64,000 bases of DNA from Helichrysum umbraculigerum (Eukaryota; Streptophyta; Magnoliopsida; Asterales; Asteraceae): NCBI GenBank assembly GCA_949592205.1, contig CATIUR010000003.1, positions 154,570,759-154,634,758 of the forward strand. Direction: 5' to 3'. Under the pieces are notes generated by a model. The model saw only the letters and a program-made list of their open reading frames with translations. It ran no database searches and was not told the DNA's origin. Both the position numbers and the translations under genes were made by a program. Positions 33,276-46,300 of this stretch are shown piece by piece (the stretch's first letter is position 1; the number at the start of each line of letters is the position of its first letter).

Positions 33276-34018
33276 TATATGCTTATAAGTACAGAACTAT
33301 TGACAAATTTGATATGCATCACATTCACCAAATTTGGTCACTTTTCTTACATAGTCTGTGACTAAAAGGATAGTCACTAATTTGATCTCGTTAACTGAAA
33401 ATGGTCACTAATATACCAAAAAAGTCGATGTCGATTCGTTGGTTGATTTGGAAGGAGAAAAATTGATTGCTAGGAAAGAATTAGACACGAGATTATATAT
33501 ATTATTTACGGAGAATATTGTAATTTCCCTTATCTATGGTTGCCAAGGAGTCTAACTTCCTCAAACATTTGTTTTTGGCATTGAATTTGAATATTATCCA
33601 TTGGATCAAGTTGACTTTGAATCCTAACCCTCTAATAAAGGGGGTTTCAGTTATTTCTCAAGCGGTTTTCTTTTTTGCAAACGGTTTTCTTTTCGCCAAA
33701 GGTTAACAGTTCCCCACGATCTTCCCTCCAGCAGCAATTATTTTGATTTCATGCGCTAAAAATTAAATGGGCCCAAATTGGGAAACGTGAAACTATGCGA
33801 CTCTTTTTTCTTCCAGTTCTTCGCATTTAATGGTCATCACAAGGAAGTAATTTGGATAATCAATTCCACCCGGGGTCTTGAAGTCTTCTACATGTTTTTT
33901 TTTTTATTTGGCCTTTCATCGTCATCATCATCTACTCTCTCTGTTATTTTGATTATATATGTCATGGCAGAAGTTTATGCGAGTCAAGTAAATTGGACGG
34001 TAATCCAACTCAAGTGAG
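33276..34018. other. Unassigned DNA before the LTR element
   Basis: No gene recognised. Around 33300-33420 GGTCACTT, GTGACTAAAA and TAGTCACTAA recur, again CACTA-like. The open frame at 33778-34017 has no known domain, but reads into the insertion point of the LTR element and could include a host exon end. Confidence 0.35.
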
Positions 34019-34023
34019 AGTTT

Positions 34024-36714
34024 TGTTGGGAAAATTAAATGACATAAATTTTTATGTCACACTATAGATTTGATGAGACAAAGTGTAAACTGATTAAGAA
34101 ACACAAGTTGGAATTCTTGCAAGTCATTACTACTGCTACAACAATTACTACTGCTGGTTATAGTTTCTACTGCTCGAGTAATTGTTTCTACTGCTTTTAA
34201 GTATTCCTTAGTTAGTACTACTAGTACAAAACTTAATACTGCTCGTGGAGTTTCTACTGCTTTCAATGTTTCTACTACTAGAAGAACTTCAGAGTTAGTA
34301 CTGCTAGAGTATCAAAGTTAGTACTGCCAAGCCAAGCTTCAAGATTAATACTGCTAGAAGGATTACTACTGCTCGCCATTGTTAATAATGTTAGTAGTAT
34401 TCTAGCAGACTACTGCTTGTTGTAAATTACATGGTTAATACTGCAAAAGTACATGTATAGTAACTGCAGACCATGCTTGGATAGATTAGTTTCCATACAT
34501 TAGTTCCTTGTCCTTAGAAGTATGGAAGCTATGTACTAGGTCTTGACTTTTAAAGTATTTGTGTTTCCAATGTAAGTCTTGTGGGTCTTTATAAATAAAG
34601 AGACCCATAGACATTAGAAGGGTGTTACCTATCTAAGGTAAACCACAGTGTTACCTAAGTGTTATCTTTAGGTAAACCCGATCTCATAACTTGAGATTGT
34701 TACCTCCAAGGTTATGTAAACCCTGATACATAGTAGATGTATCCGTCTTATTAATCTTCTCGATTAATACGATTGAAGGTTATCCCTAAGGTTGTAACCC
34801 TGATACAAAATTAGTTGTATCCGTCTTGTTAATTTTATAAATAAGATTAGGGATTTGGTATCAAAATCTTCTTTCTATTCTTCATGTTCTTATAAAATTG
34901 TTTCACTTCTTTTACTTGGTGCTTAAACGGGACCACACAATTGGTATCAGAGCGCGTCGAATCTATTCAAGATTTGCAAAGATCCACTCCAAGCAAGAGA
35001 ATTCGTATCGAAGAAATCAAAAGAAGATTGAAGAAAACAAGTTTCTCAGAGCGCGTCAAATCTCTTCCTAATCAGACCCAAAGGTTAGCTCAAGCCTAAT
35101 CAATAGTTATGAAACTGATGATAAAGTGTTCAACTGAGATGTTTAACATTTATATGTTCAGAGTGGTGGGTTGATATTCTGTGACGGGTTAACATTCTTA
35201 TGTTCAAATCAGTTGAAAATTTTCTTTTTTAGCATTGTAAGTGTTGTTGAGGGTAAGAGCTTGAAATCTGTTTAAACCAAATCATACAAACCTTCTTTAA
35301 CAAGATTAGGGATTTAAGAGATTTCCCTAAGGTTATCTAACCCCGATACAATAGAAGTTGTATTCGTCTTGTTAAAGAAGGGTGATGCAAAATAGGGGGA
35401 GAACTATTCAACAGTGGGTAGCTGATATTAAGGGGGAGATTAAAGCTTCAAAGATTAGATATCAAACAGGTACAAGTATCATAAAGATACAACTCAAAGA
35501 TCAAACTGTTCAAGTTAACTTTATAGAGACAAGTTCTGAAGTTTATAAAGAAACTTGTGAAATGGGAAGACTGTAATCATTTTACAAAAAGTGTTTTGTC
35601 TTCATCAAATAAGGGGAGATTGTTGGGAAAATTAAGTGACATAAAATTTTTTTTGTCACACTATAGATTTGATGAGACAAAGTGTAAACTAATTAGAAAA
35701 CACAGGTTGGAATATTTGCAAGGTAAATGGGAGGATGGGAAAATTAGTAATGCTGGCACACAATTTAGTACTGCTAGCACATAAATAATGGGAGGATGGA
35801 CATCCTGAGTACCTGTGTTTCTATTGCTTGTAAGTATTCCTTAGTTAGTACCACTAGCACAAAAATTAATACTGCTCGTGGAGTTTCTACTGCTTTCAAT
35901 GTTTCTACTGCTAGAAGAACTTCAGAGTTAGTATTGCTAGAGTATCAAAGTTAGTACTGTCAAGCCAAGCTTCAATATTAATACTGCTAGAAGGGTTACT
36001 ACTGCTCGCCATTGTTAATAATGTTAGTAGTATTCTAGCAGACTACTGCTTGTTGTAAATTACATGGTTAATACTGCTAGTATAATTTACAAGTGTTAGT
36101 ACTGCTTAATGGGTCAGTCAGTTACCTAATATGTACTTAGTCAACTTCTAAAAGCAGAAGTACATGTACAGTAACTGCAGAACATGCTTTAAAGTTGCAG
36201 ACCATGCTTGGATAGATTTGTTTCTATACATTTATTAGGAAAACTTGTAAAGGACAACTCTATAATTTATAAATAGATACCCTTGTCCTTAGAAGTATGG
36301 AAACTATGTACTAGGTCTTGACTTTTAAAGTATTTGTGTTTCCAATGTAAGTCTTGTGGGTCTCTATAAATAAAGAGACCCATAGACATTAGAAGGGTGT
36401 TACCTATCCAAGGTAAACCACAGTGTTACCTAAGTGTTATCTTTAGGTAAACCCGATCTCATAACTTGAGATTGTTACCTCCAAGGTTTTGTAAACCCTG
36501 ATACATAGTAGATGTATCCGTCTTATCAATCTTCTCGATTAATAAGAATGGAGGTTATCCCTAAGGTTGTAACCCTGATACAAAAATAGCTGTATCCGTC
36601 TTGTTAATTTTATTAATAAGATTAGAGATTTGGTATCAAAATCTTCTTTGTATTTTTCATGTTCTTACAAGATTGTTTCACTTCTTTTGCTTGGTGCTTA
36701 AACGGGACCACACA
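34024..36714 (+). mobile_element. Small non-autonomous LTR retrotransposon
   Basis: LTRs at 34024-34939 (916 bp) and 35621-36714 (1094 bp) begin TGTTGGGAAAATTAA and end GGGACCACACA. They are flanked by the 5-bp duplication AGTTT (34019-34023 and 36715-36719). The primer-binding site TGGTATCAGAGCGC is at 34942-34955 and the polypurine tract AAGGGGAGAT at 35611-35620. Only 681 bp lies between the LTRs, with no gag or pol, so it must be moved by another element. One frame at 35382-35576 (65 codons) has no recognisable domain. The right LTR has about 180 bases (roughly 36070-36270) that the left LTR lacks. Both LTRs contain many irregularly spaced TACTGCT words. Confidence 0.95.
34120..34450 (+). 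repeat. Irregular TACTGCT motif array in the LTR
   Basis: TACTGC or TACTGCT recurs about a dozen times at irregular spacing, often as TTACTACTGCT or TTTCTACTGCT. The right LTR has the same array at about 35740-36110. Confidence 0.8.
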
Positions 36715-37628
36715 AGTTTATAAGGATTGGAAAAGATGTTATGGCGGTGATGCTGGTTATATTCGAATTTGGTAAGGATTTTTATGTTTTTGTGTGATGT
36801 GATGTTGTTTACCGTTGATCATTGAGAAATTGAATAGACATTTTAGCAATTTTTGTGTGCAGATCAAGGTTGATGTAATTACCATCTTTGTTAATTGATT
36901 ATGAAAGTATATGATTTTTCATGTCAATATTCATATCTAATATAAACTATATTAATAAGATTAGGGATTTGGTATCAAAATCTTCTTTGTATTTTTCATG
37001 TTCTTACAAGATTGTTTCACTTCTTTTGCTTGGTGCTTAAACGGGACCACACAAGTTTAGAAGGATTGGAAAAGATGTTATGGCGGTGATGCTGGTTATA
37101 TTCGAATTTGGTAAGGATTTTTATGTTTTTGTGTGATGTGATGTTGTTTACCGTTGATCATTGAGAAATTGAATAGACATTTTAGCAATTTTTGTGTGCA
37201 GATCAAGGTTGATGTAATTACCATCTTTGTTAATTGATTATGAAAGTATATGATTTTTCATGTCAATATTCATATCTAATATAAACTATATTAATAAGAT
37301 TAGGGATTTGGTATCAAAATCTTCTTTGTATTTTTCATGTTCTTACAAGATTGTTTCACTTCTTTTGCTTGGTGCTTAAACGGGACCACACAAGTTTAGA
37401 AGGATTGGAAAAGATGTTATGGCGGTGATGCTGGTTATATTCGAATTTGGTAAGGATTTTTATGTTTTTGTGTGATGTGATGTTGTTTACCGTTGATCAT
37501 TGAGAAATTGAATAGACATTTTAGCAATTTTTGTGTGCAGATCAAGGTTGATGTAATTACCATCTTTTTAAACTGATTATGAAAGTATATGATTTTTCAT
37601 GTCAATATTCATATCTAATATAAACTAT
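36612..37628 (+). repeat. 339-bp tandem array, three copies, spanning an LTR-host junction
   Basis: Units are 36612-36950, 36951-37289 and 37290-37628. Each holds the last ~103 bases of the LTR (ATTAATAAGATTAG through GGGACCACACA), the AGTTT duplication, and about 230 bases of flanking DNA. The flank begins AAGGATTGGAAAAGATG and has an intron-like GTAAGG to TGTGCAG stretch. Copies are nearly identical. The first differs from the others at ATTAGAGATT versus ATTAGGGATT and at TTTATAAGG versus TTTAGAAGG. The flank would translate as YKDWKRCYGGDAGYIRIW in one frame, so it may be a host exon end; I do not recognise the protein. Confidence 0.95.
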
Positions 37629-37926
37629 AATTCAAGAACTTTGTTATTATGAACATTAAGCTTTGTGATTTTGTGCTTGAAAGGTGTTTGATCAAATTAT
37701 TACAATGTTTAAAATTCCTTATCTTGATGTTATACTAATTCATTTTTTTGAGTGTTTTTCCTTAGACACTAACAAAGTTTTGATGCAGGTAGAAGGTAAA
37801 ATATCATACTGGAATTTGTATGAAAGGGTAGAGTGTAACCCAGTCTGCTCCTACTTCGACTCCAATTTTTTAGCAGCCTCGAACTCTATGGCATCGAGTG
37901 TGGGATATAAGCACATATCTATATAT
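37629..37926 (+). other. Possible host exon remnant before the CACTA end
   Basis: An open frame from 37684 runs through this stretch and into the CACTA terminus (stop 37978-37980). It includes a GATGCAG acceptor-like site near 37783-37789. No recognisable domain; may belong to the same unknown host gene as the exon-like piece in the 339-bp array. Confidence 0.3.
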
Positions 37927-38250
37927 CACTACAAGAAAAATGGCTTTAGTGACATGTCAAATTTCGTCACTAAAGGCTGAAAATGCGTCACAAACATACA
38001 TTAGTGACAAATATCAAGTCGTCATTTTTTGTCACTATAGGTCCGTCACAAATCTAAAATAGTGACAAAATGCTAAATTGTCACTGACAAGTGAGGAAAA
38101 TAAAGTCGTCACTTAATTTGTGACAACTGATATCATCACTGAAGTTTGTCACTAACCAATGAAAGTCGTCACTATTAGGTTCAGGTAATTGCAAGGAAGT
38201 GACATAAAAGGGTCATCACTAACACCTGTGACAAAATGGCTTTCCATCAC
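37927..38250. mobile_element. CACTA (En/Spm) transposon terminus with subterminal repeats
   Basis: CACTACAAGAAAAATGGC at 37927 is the classic plant CACTA end, preceded by TAT as a possible 3-bp duplication. About 320 bases follow in which GTCACTAA, TTAGTGAC, GTCGTCACT and GTGACAAA recur in both orientations, the usual subterminal transposase-binding array. The opposite terminus was not found in the window, so the element is truncated or its far end has decayed. Confidence 0.8.
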
Positions 38251-40094
38251 TAGGTAAGAATATAAAACCACAAGCTTGATACCTGCAACACCTATCATAA
38301 AAAGTATTAAAAACTAATAAATTGCAAAATGATAATAATAACAATAATCCAAAATTCCATTTCCATTCACATAACATACAATTCATTTGATCCAAACTAT
38401 ATAATTCAACACAAACAATAAAACAAAACATCAACTAGTGTTTGAAATTATAGTCTGGAACAACCAAAAGCAATAAACATTCAAGTCTTCGAATCATATG
38501 TCCCCTCAAATGATCACTGCAAAACAGATTTAAAAAATCAATAGATCATGATAGTGTTTCATAGTTACATTTAAAACATTAGTTATTAATTGAAAATATG
38601 GTCGCATTGAAATAATAAGCAAGATGAACCATCATGATGTACACGTGAAAATTGGATGTAAATCTGCTTCCAATGTTTCTGATCCTCTTATGATTTTAAG
38701 CTTTTAACAAAATAGTCCAAGTATCTGCAAATAATAATGACATATGAAAATGATAATTAACCACAATTAATAACAAATCAGAACAAGTATATCATAATTG
38801 GAACTAAAATGATGGGTACCATATAGGTCTTTTTCTAGAAACAAATGAATGGAGAACCTGTGAGATCTCACAAATGAATGGGTACCATATAGGTCTTCTT
38901 CTAGAACCTGTCACAACATAAATAACAAGTATAATACACACATTTCCAGGCCTATTCCTTAAGAAGTGGCAATTTCAACCCATTTACTTGAAAATAGGTC
39001 GGTTCAGGATATATCATATGTCTAATGGGTTACACGGGTAAATCAAAAAAGTCAGATAGAGGTGAAATGTGTCAAACATGTCAAAAGTTTCCCATAGTGT
39101 ATTTTTAATACATAAATATCCTTTTAATTGTAAAAATAGATTATTAAATGATATAACCTGAGGAACATTAGGCATACCACCAATGGGATCGTGTACTCCA
39201 CAAGTTGGTATAGTGTAAGGTAGAGGACCACCACGATATGGTGGAATAGGCTGACAATGGCTTAAGTTGATCCATTTCATAATGTAAATACAAATCATGT
39301 ATAAAACTTAAAACTACTAAAAGGTAATCTAAATCAGAAATTAAAACTACTAAAAGAAATATGCAGGGTACCTATTCATAAATCACTGCCTATTATTATT
39401 ACCACACGTATACACATAGAACGCTATATACTACTAAAGAACCCAATTGCTAATAACGAACAAAATAAACAACAGATAGAGTAAGGTTGTAGTAGTAATT
39501 ACCCATCTTTGTACAAGATAACAAGAATCCACACATCGGATGGAGCATGTGATACCTCACGCACAAAATCTGATCCAGAAATGAGCATCACTGACCCAAA
39601 CTTTGCAATTTTTGCAACTTGCTTCATCTCTGCTAACCTCTTTCTCCTACAAAAGCAGCAATGAAAAATAACAATAAGTACTCCAACTTCAAATCCAACA
39701 GTTTAAACTCAAATGGCATACTTGATTTCCTTGAGAGAAAATCAATATACGCTCAATTTCCACTAGGCCAAATATTCTTAGCCCCCATTTTGAACTTTAA
39801 TCTAGTGCTACATCAACCCACAATACTGGATACAACTCACAATTCCTTGTTATTCATAACTTTGCAAGACCAAGATGCTATCTTTTCATAAATTATAAAA
39901 CTTATATTCTATTTATTTTAGCCTAAGTGTAATATTATATAATTATCCCTAACTTTAATCAAAATCTGATTACAAGACATATCAAACATCCCCTCTTAAC
40001 TTCCACGTGCACTAATTAAGAATCATCATAAGAAAAAACCTGGATTTGTTATAAAAAATCAAACTTGATTAGGGTTTCAGTCTTTCAGGACATG
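38251..40094. other. Unassigned DNA, continues after the nested stack at 53531
   Basis: No domain recognised. The sequence is interrupted by the outer LTR element at 40100 (duplication ATAGT) and resumes at 53531, so 38251-40099 and 53531 onward were once contiguous. It may be CACTA interior or a host gene on the minus strand with small exons. Confidence 0.35.
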
Positions 40095-42143
40095 ATAGTT
40101 GTTGGACTTAATTGTTCAACCCAAGTTTGATAGTTAACGGGCCAAAGTAATTAGGAATGGGTCAAGTTAGTAATATTAGATAAAGGGCTGTTATGTTTTA
40201 TGTTTTGGGCCATGGGCCAACAAAAACACATACGCAGGAAACAGATTAGCAGTTATAATATTAGAAGCGGTTTGTGTTGAAGCGATGCAACAGTTCATGG
40301 CATCGTTTGATTTAGTATATATACATGTATTTGTATCGTTTTGAATGTAACCCAGATTCTTTGAATAAAGTATATTTGTTTGGGTTCATCCCTTTGTTTC
40401 TTGTTCATATTGTTATTGTGATTCTTGATTATAGGTTGGCATCAATGATTTCTGGGACAAGAATTGGTATCAGAGCCGAGGGTTCAAAGAAGATTGAGAA
40501 TCATTGTTGCAATCCAAGGAAGACAAAGGCGAGAGGATTGTTTGTTTGTAATAAACAACAATCAGAAAACAGTTACAAAGATCGAGTGAGTTGATCAATA
40601 AATCGAGTGATTCGATTACGAGAAAGAAGGAAGGGAAAAAGAAGAGAGACACGATTGCGTGAAGATCGAATCAGAGAAAGTAAAGAGAAAGAAGAAAATT
40701 GATCGGGAGTAGATCGTTTTCAAGAGAAAGAAAAGAACCGATCGGGATTAGATCGATTCAGAACGGGTTAGAGAAACCCAAATTCGATTCAGAAAAATCG
40801 AAGAGAGAGAGACAAGATTCATTACGCGAGAAGTTGTTGTGTGAGGCAACCGCGAGAAGTTGTTGTGTGAGGAAACCGACAAAGAAGTTGTGTGAGGCAA
40901 CCGCAAAGAAGTTATGTGAGGCAAACAAAAAAAATCTTTGATAGATTGAATGGAAACAAGAAAGAAGAAAGGTCATGTGATATGATCAAGTTGAAGTGGA
41001 TGGGTGTGATGCCAAAGATAAAGACCAACAAATAGGTGTTGGTTTGTTTGAAGAAGACAAACGTGAAGGTTGAAATTTGATGGACAAAAGTGTTTTTCTA
41101 ATGAAGAACAAAGGTGAACAAGAGACTCACCAAGGATATAGTGAAAGTGAAGAAAGCATGTCAAGGGATGATGAGTTTGTCATCATCACGTGAAGGAAGA
41201 AACCTGCAGATATGAAGAACAAACTGTTGGAATAGTGTCCAATATCATAACTAATTGGTAAGACTATCATTAAAAGTAAAGTCCTTTTTGGGTTGCCCTC
41301 AATGAACAGTCAAGAGAAATAAATAAGGAATAATATTAATTAGTATTAATATTATATTTAATTAATTGGTTTATTAATTTAATTAATTAGAAATCAAAAG
41401 TGATTAAAAAGGTGGAAGAATCTGGAAGCCGGATTTTAGCCTGCGGCTAAATGGTTTATCCTGCGGCTAAATGGTTTAGCCTGCGGCTAAATTTTGAAGT
41501 CGTTGAAAACGCGGATCAGATCTCGGATTCTTGGGCAGAAGTTGAATGGTTTAGCCGGCGGCTGAATGTCGAATCTGCCAAAACCGTGGGGTTTTCCTCC
41601 CTATATAAATAGGGGTCTAGCCTATACCTTATGATATACGAATTTGTACGAATTTTCACTGGGAAGTCAAAAATTCTTCTTTCTCTGGAGTTCTTGGGTA
41701 TAAAGCATTAGAGGTATTCTGGTTTGGGTACTCGCCTCCAACTAAGTTCTGCTAGGTGGTCTGCGTGAAAGAAATGAAATTTTCTCTAAGGTTAGTGTTT
41801 TTCTTATTTATCTGATTTGTTATTGCTTTATTTATTAAGTCAAGATCCTTTAGGGTTTTAGTTTCATTTGCCCTAGATTAAGTTATTTATTTCTGTTGCG
41901 TATGTTAATCAAGTTAAGGTATTAGGGAATAGAAAACACATCAGTGGTATCAGAGTCATAGCTTAATAAATAGTAGCATACAATTATATGTAATAGTATG
42001 TAGGTAAAGATAAATTAGCAAAAGGAATTATCTAAATAGGTAATGTAATTTTACAATTTAGATACTAATATTTTAATAGACCACTCAATTTTAAAAGGTT
42101 TAAAATAGAACCCTAAACTTTAAGTGATATTATATGTATAATA

Positions 42144-42145
<2 letters not shown>

Positions 42146-42202
<57 letters not shown>

Positions 42203-42760
42203 GGGAGGGATCAAGAGGGAAGCAATTTTTTGAGGGAAGGGGGAAGCGTTTAGCATTCATCAAGAAGCATATTACAATTATCAATCAAAACGTCAACAAA
42301 AAATTATTTTTACTTGTAAATAGTAATCAAAATTGATGCTGCAAAGAATATTTTAACGAATGAATATCACTTTTAAATCATAACATTAGTTGATAAATAT
42401 TTATTTAAAAAATTGTTAATATTCACTATGATGAATATTAACTAATATGCATTACGATGCATATTAAAACTTCACATCATTAGAAAAATATTTATTGTTA
42501 ATATTCATCACAATGCATATTAAGTAGATCTGATGGTGCAAAACTCACTTCCCCCTGGATCCTCTCATTACATATACATATATATATATACATATATACA
42601 TATACGTATATATATATGTGTATATATATATATATATATACATATATGTATATATATACATATACACATATATATATACGTATATGTATATACGTATATA
42701 TATATATGTATATATGTATATATATATGTATATATGTATATATATGTATGTATAATTAAA
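42146..42760. mobile_element. MITE-like element (42205-42566) between AT microsatellites
   Basis: GAGGGATCAAGAGGGAAG at 42205 pairs with CTTCCCCCTGGATCCTCTC ending at 42566, an imperfect 18-19-bp inverted repeat. The interior repeats ATTCATCA/GATGCATATTAA-type words. Both sides are TA-rich microsatellites (42146-42199 and about 42571-42760, the latter with CG and TG interruptions). Long open frames across the TA repeats are artefacts of tyrosine/isoleucine coding. Confidence 0.65.
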
Positions 42761-43323
42761 GTCTAAATACATCGTCAGTCAATTGATAAATCGGCTCACC
42801 CATGGTGAACAAACTATAAGAGAGGTATAAGGCGGGTCGCTTTGCTTCCCTAAAGAACATGTTTTTAATATGCTTCGAGCTGACCTGCTTCTCCGCTTCT
42901 TTGTGCGTTCGATGGAGCTACCGAGGACTTTTGATAGGATGACGTCAAGATTAAAAGTAGACCTAAAATACTAAAACAAAATCCCGTTTTAGCTATAGGA
43001 AATAATGAATAGTATGCTAACCCATGAAATTCGCACATCTCCGGTATGAACTGTTAATGGAGCGTGTGTGGTTTACCGGCACATTAATATGAGGACATAA
43101 GCGAGAGGTGATGTGAGACTCGCGATTCTCGAACGTACTCGAGCCGGGGATCACGCGGGGTTTGCATGGTTGATTCACCATCTTGTTCATGATCCTCGGC
43201 ATCCCAATCATGAATAGTAGATGAGCATAACCGAGATTAACACGCCATTGATAGGAATCAATGAATCTCAAAGATCTAGGAGTTTCATAGAATATGAAAT
43301 AGACAAAAGTATTTTAGTTATAT

Positions 43324-46300
43324 TGAAACGCCCCAAAACTTGGGAATTTTTTTTTTTTCCGGTTCCCACAGCTCGGTCCCACATCTCGTATATTTGATAT
43401 CGTATTCTCATCTTTACATTTTGACCCAAAACAAGACAACGGGGTATGCAAATTACCAACCATGTAGTACAGGTAGGTAAAACAACCTTGTTTTAGCTAG
43501 AACAAGCTTGTTTTATACTAGAACAAGCCTGTTCTAGTGGTAACAGACTCAAATTTTTGACCAAATTCAAACCCGCATAACTTTTGAACCGTTTTGAGTT
43601 AGACCTTGAAAATTTGCAGGCACCTCCATAATGCCAATACGAAACTTTCCCTTTTTAAAATTATCCAAAATACACGTTTTACGAGAAAACGGACGTATAA
43701 CCTCTTTTCGACCATTTTAACCACTTTTTGACTACAACCCAATTCACAAACCATAAACATTTTGACTCTAACTTTTTGCACACATTTTCAACATACCAAA
43801 ACAAGTCTAAACCCATTGACCAAACCCACATAAGTACATTCTAACCTGATTTAACTCTTTTGACCCGTTTTGACACTTTCAACCCGTTTAACCAAACAAC
43901 CATGTACAACCACAACTCTACCCGATACCACATATGTTTGACCATTATAACTCTGTTGACCATATGTCAACTTCACATTTGACCAACCAATCACTTTTGA
44001 TCTATTTCTACAATTCAACACTTTGACCCAAATCAAACAAATCATATAACTTCATACACTTGACAACCACATACACTAGACACCATAACTCAGTTTGACT
44101 TTCAAAGTCAACTACTATACATTGACCAACATATTTACTTCGAAAACTCTTTGTTTGGGCGATTTACATAATTGATTATCAAAACAACAATTTAAAAGAA
44201 AGAAGCACATTCTAACCAGAAGCATGCCCCATATCCATATCACTACCATGAACACATTCTTTATCCACGTGTCTCTACCAACTCATCAACTTACAACATA
44301 AACACTGAAACGGGTAAGCACAACTGCTTAGTGAGTACACAGGCAATCAAACAAGCAACACACATAACACTTAACACATATCAATACAATTACATAAACA
44401 TAAAATCACTGGCTATGTACACTGAACACTGTGTTAACCCACTGAATCTTTACACATGATCATTAACCAACAACAATCAAATCACTAATCAACAACACCT
44501 TTTAACATAATCTTAAACACATATAATAAACAAAACATATAACAAGCAACTTCCACTTGATTGTATGACTAGCTCGGAAGCTATCCAGAAACACATACAA
44601 TCAATTCATACACGGTTCACCACATAATCACTATTTAATCCACATATATCAACAAGTCATCTTCCACCCGATTGTGTAGCCGCTTGCTCGGAAGCAATCC
44701 GGAATCCAACACAATCGAATCATATACTATTCATCACCTTTCACGCCCAATTCTTTTCCTTTACCTTTAAGCTAGTGAATTACTCATTACTTGGCTAACA
44801 TCAAGCTAATGAGAAAATCACTACTTTTCTTTCCAAATAACACTTAATCACATAAAAATTAAGCATAAACAAATAATTTAACACAACAACTAATTTAAGC
44901 AATAAACATATTTAAAAAAACATAACAAATAACTTATTCTTTGATAGTGTAAACCTCTAGCCCGCAAGCTATTCGGTCCTACACAATCACATCACCTGTT
45001 TAACCCCCGTATCACTCACCACAGTCTCTTAGACAACGATTTCACCAATGAAAGCACTCCACGTCTTCAACACCTACATCATCATACATGATAACATATA
45101 CACTTAATCATCTTTAACTTAACTATTAATCATATTAACTCCCTCCCCCACTTTGATTTCACTTGTTTTAATTCTTTAAATCAATTACACCAAACCACCT
45201 CACTAATCACTTTTAAACTCACTTAATGAATTCATATGAATCATCATAATCATCACTCATAATTTTTTCACTTATCATATTTCACTACTTTAATTCATAC
45301 TTTATTTTTATAATCATACTCTATTAACCTCATAAATCACCTCTTTAAGCTTATATCATCATTTTATAACACTTTGACATAAACCCTAAATTTGCTCAAG
45401 AACACTAATCATAATTTCATCACTCTCACTAGGTTAAATGATTACCAACAATCATAAAAACACTTACTAGCACTAATTCAATCAATTTCTAACTTCAATT
45501 TCGGTTTAAAACCCTCAATTTATCAAAACCCATCAAAACCCCATAAAACCCATAAACCCTAGATTAAGAACATAAAAATTCAACTTACATAAGATAAGAT
45601 AGATGATGAAAGGAGGATTAATTCGAATCCCTAAAGCTTGAATCATAAATTGGATTGAAGAATTAAAGCTAGGAATCGTCCCTGAGGTTTTCCTCTCTTT
45701 TTCTCCCGCTCTCTAAATCTCTCTAGAATTATGTACGTATGTGTGTGTAATATTAGATATAAGTAATTTAATTTTATTCTCCTTTTAAACCCTACAGTCT
45801 GGAACTGATAAAACCGTTTACGTTTTTCACTATATCTCGTTATTTACATAATAATATTTCATAATAAAAATATATCCGTGTACGATATTAATTTCCTAAA
45901 ATTCGAGGTGTTACAACTCTTCCCCACTTATTTCATTCGTGTCCTCACGAATGGCACTCGTACTACTCAGTCTTAATACTATCTCTGCTCTTGTACAAAC
46001 ACCTAATCATCTTTAGAACACTTCACTTAATTCACTGGTAATACATAAACGCATACATCACTTAATTCTACTCAAGCACATTATCAACACTAACTCTACA
46101 AACTCTTAATCATATGCCCCTTACATATTGGTTTCACATAATGAGTGAAATACATATCACTATATACAAATCTATTACTCCTACTCCCTCTATTATCTCT
46201 TCTAATCATGATATCTAACATATAGTTCACATAGCTTAAACACCTCTTCGCTTACACTCTATCCTAATAATCAAACTAAATCACTTTGATATTTGATAAC

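Noticed and set aside
39014..39298. 94-codon minus-strand open frame
   Set aside because: Proline-rich middle looked gene-like but no domain, start context or neighbouring exon supports it.
42533..42772. Long open frames on both strands over TA-rich DNA
   Set aside because: Products are tyrosine/isoleucine repeats from a degenerate TA microsatellite; no coding signal.
43599..43781. Minus-strand open frame repeated at 46934-47116
   Set aside because: It occurs twice only because it lies in both LTRs of the same element; no domain, no codon bias.
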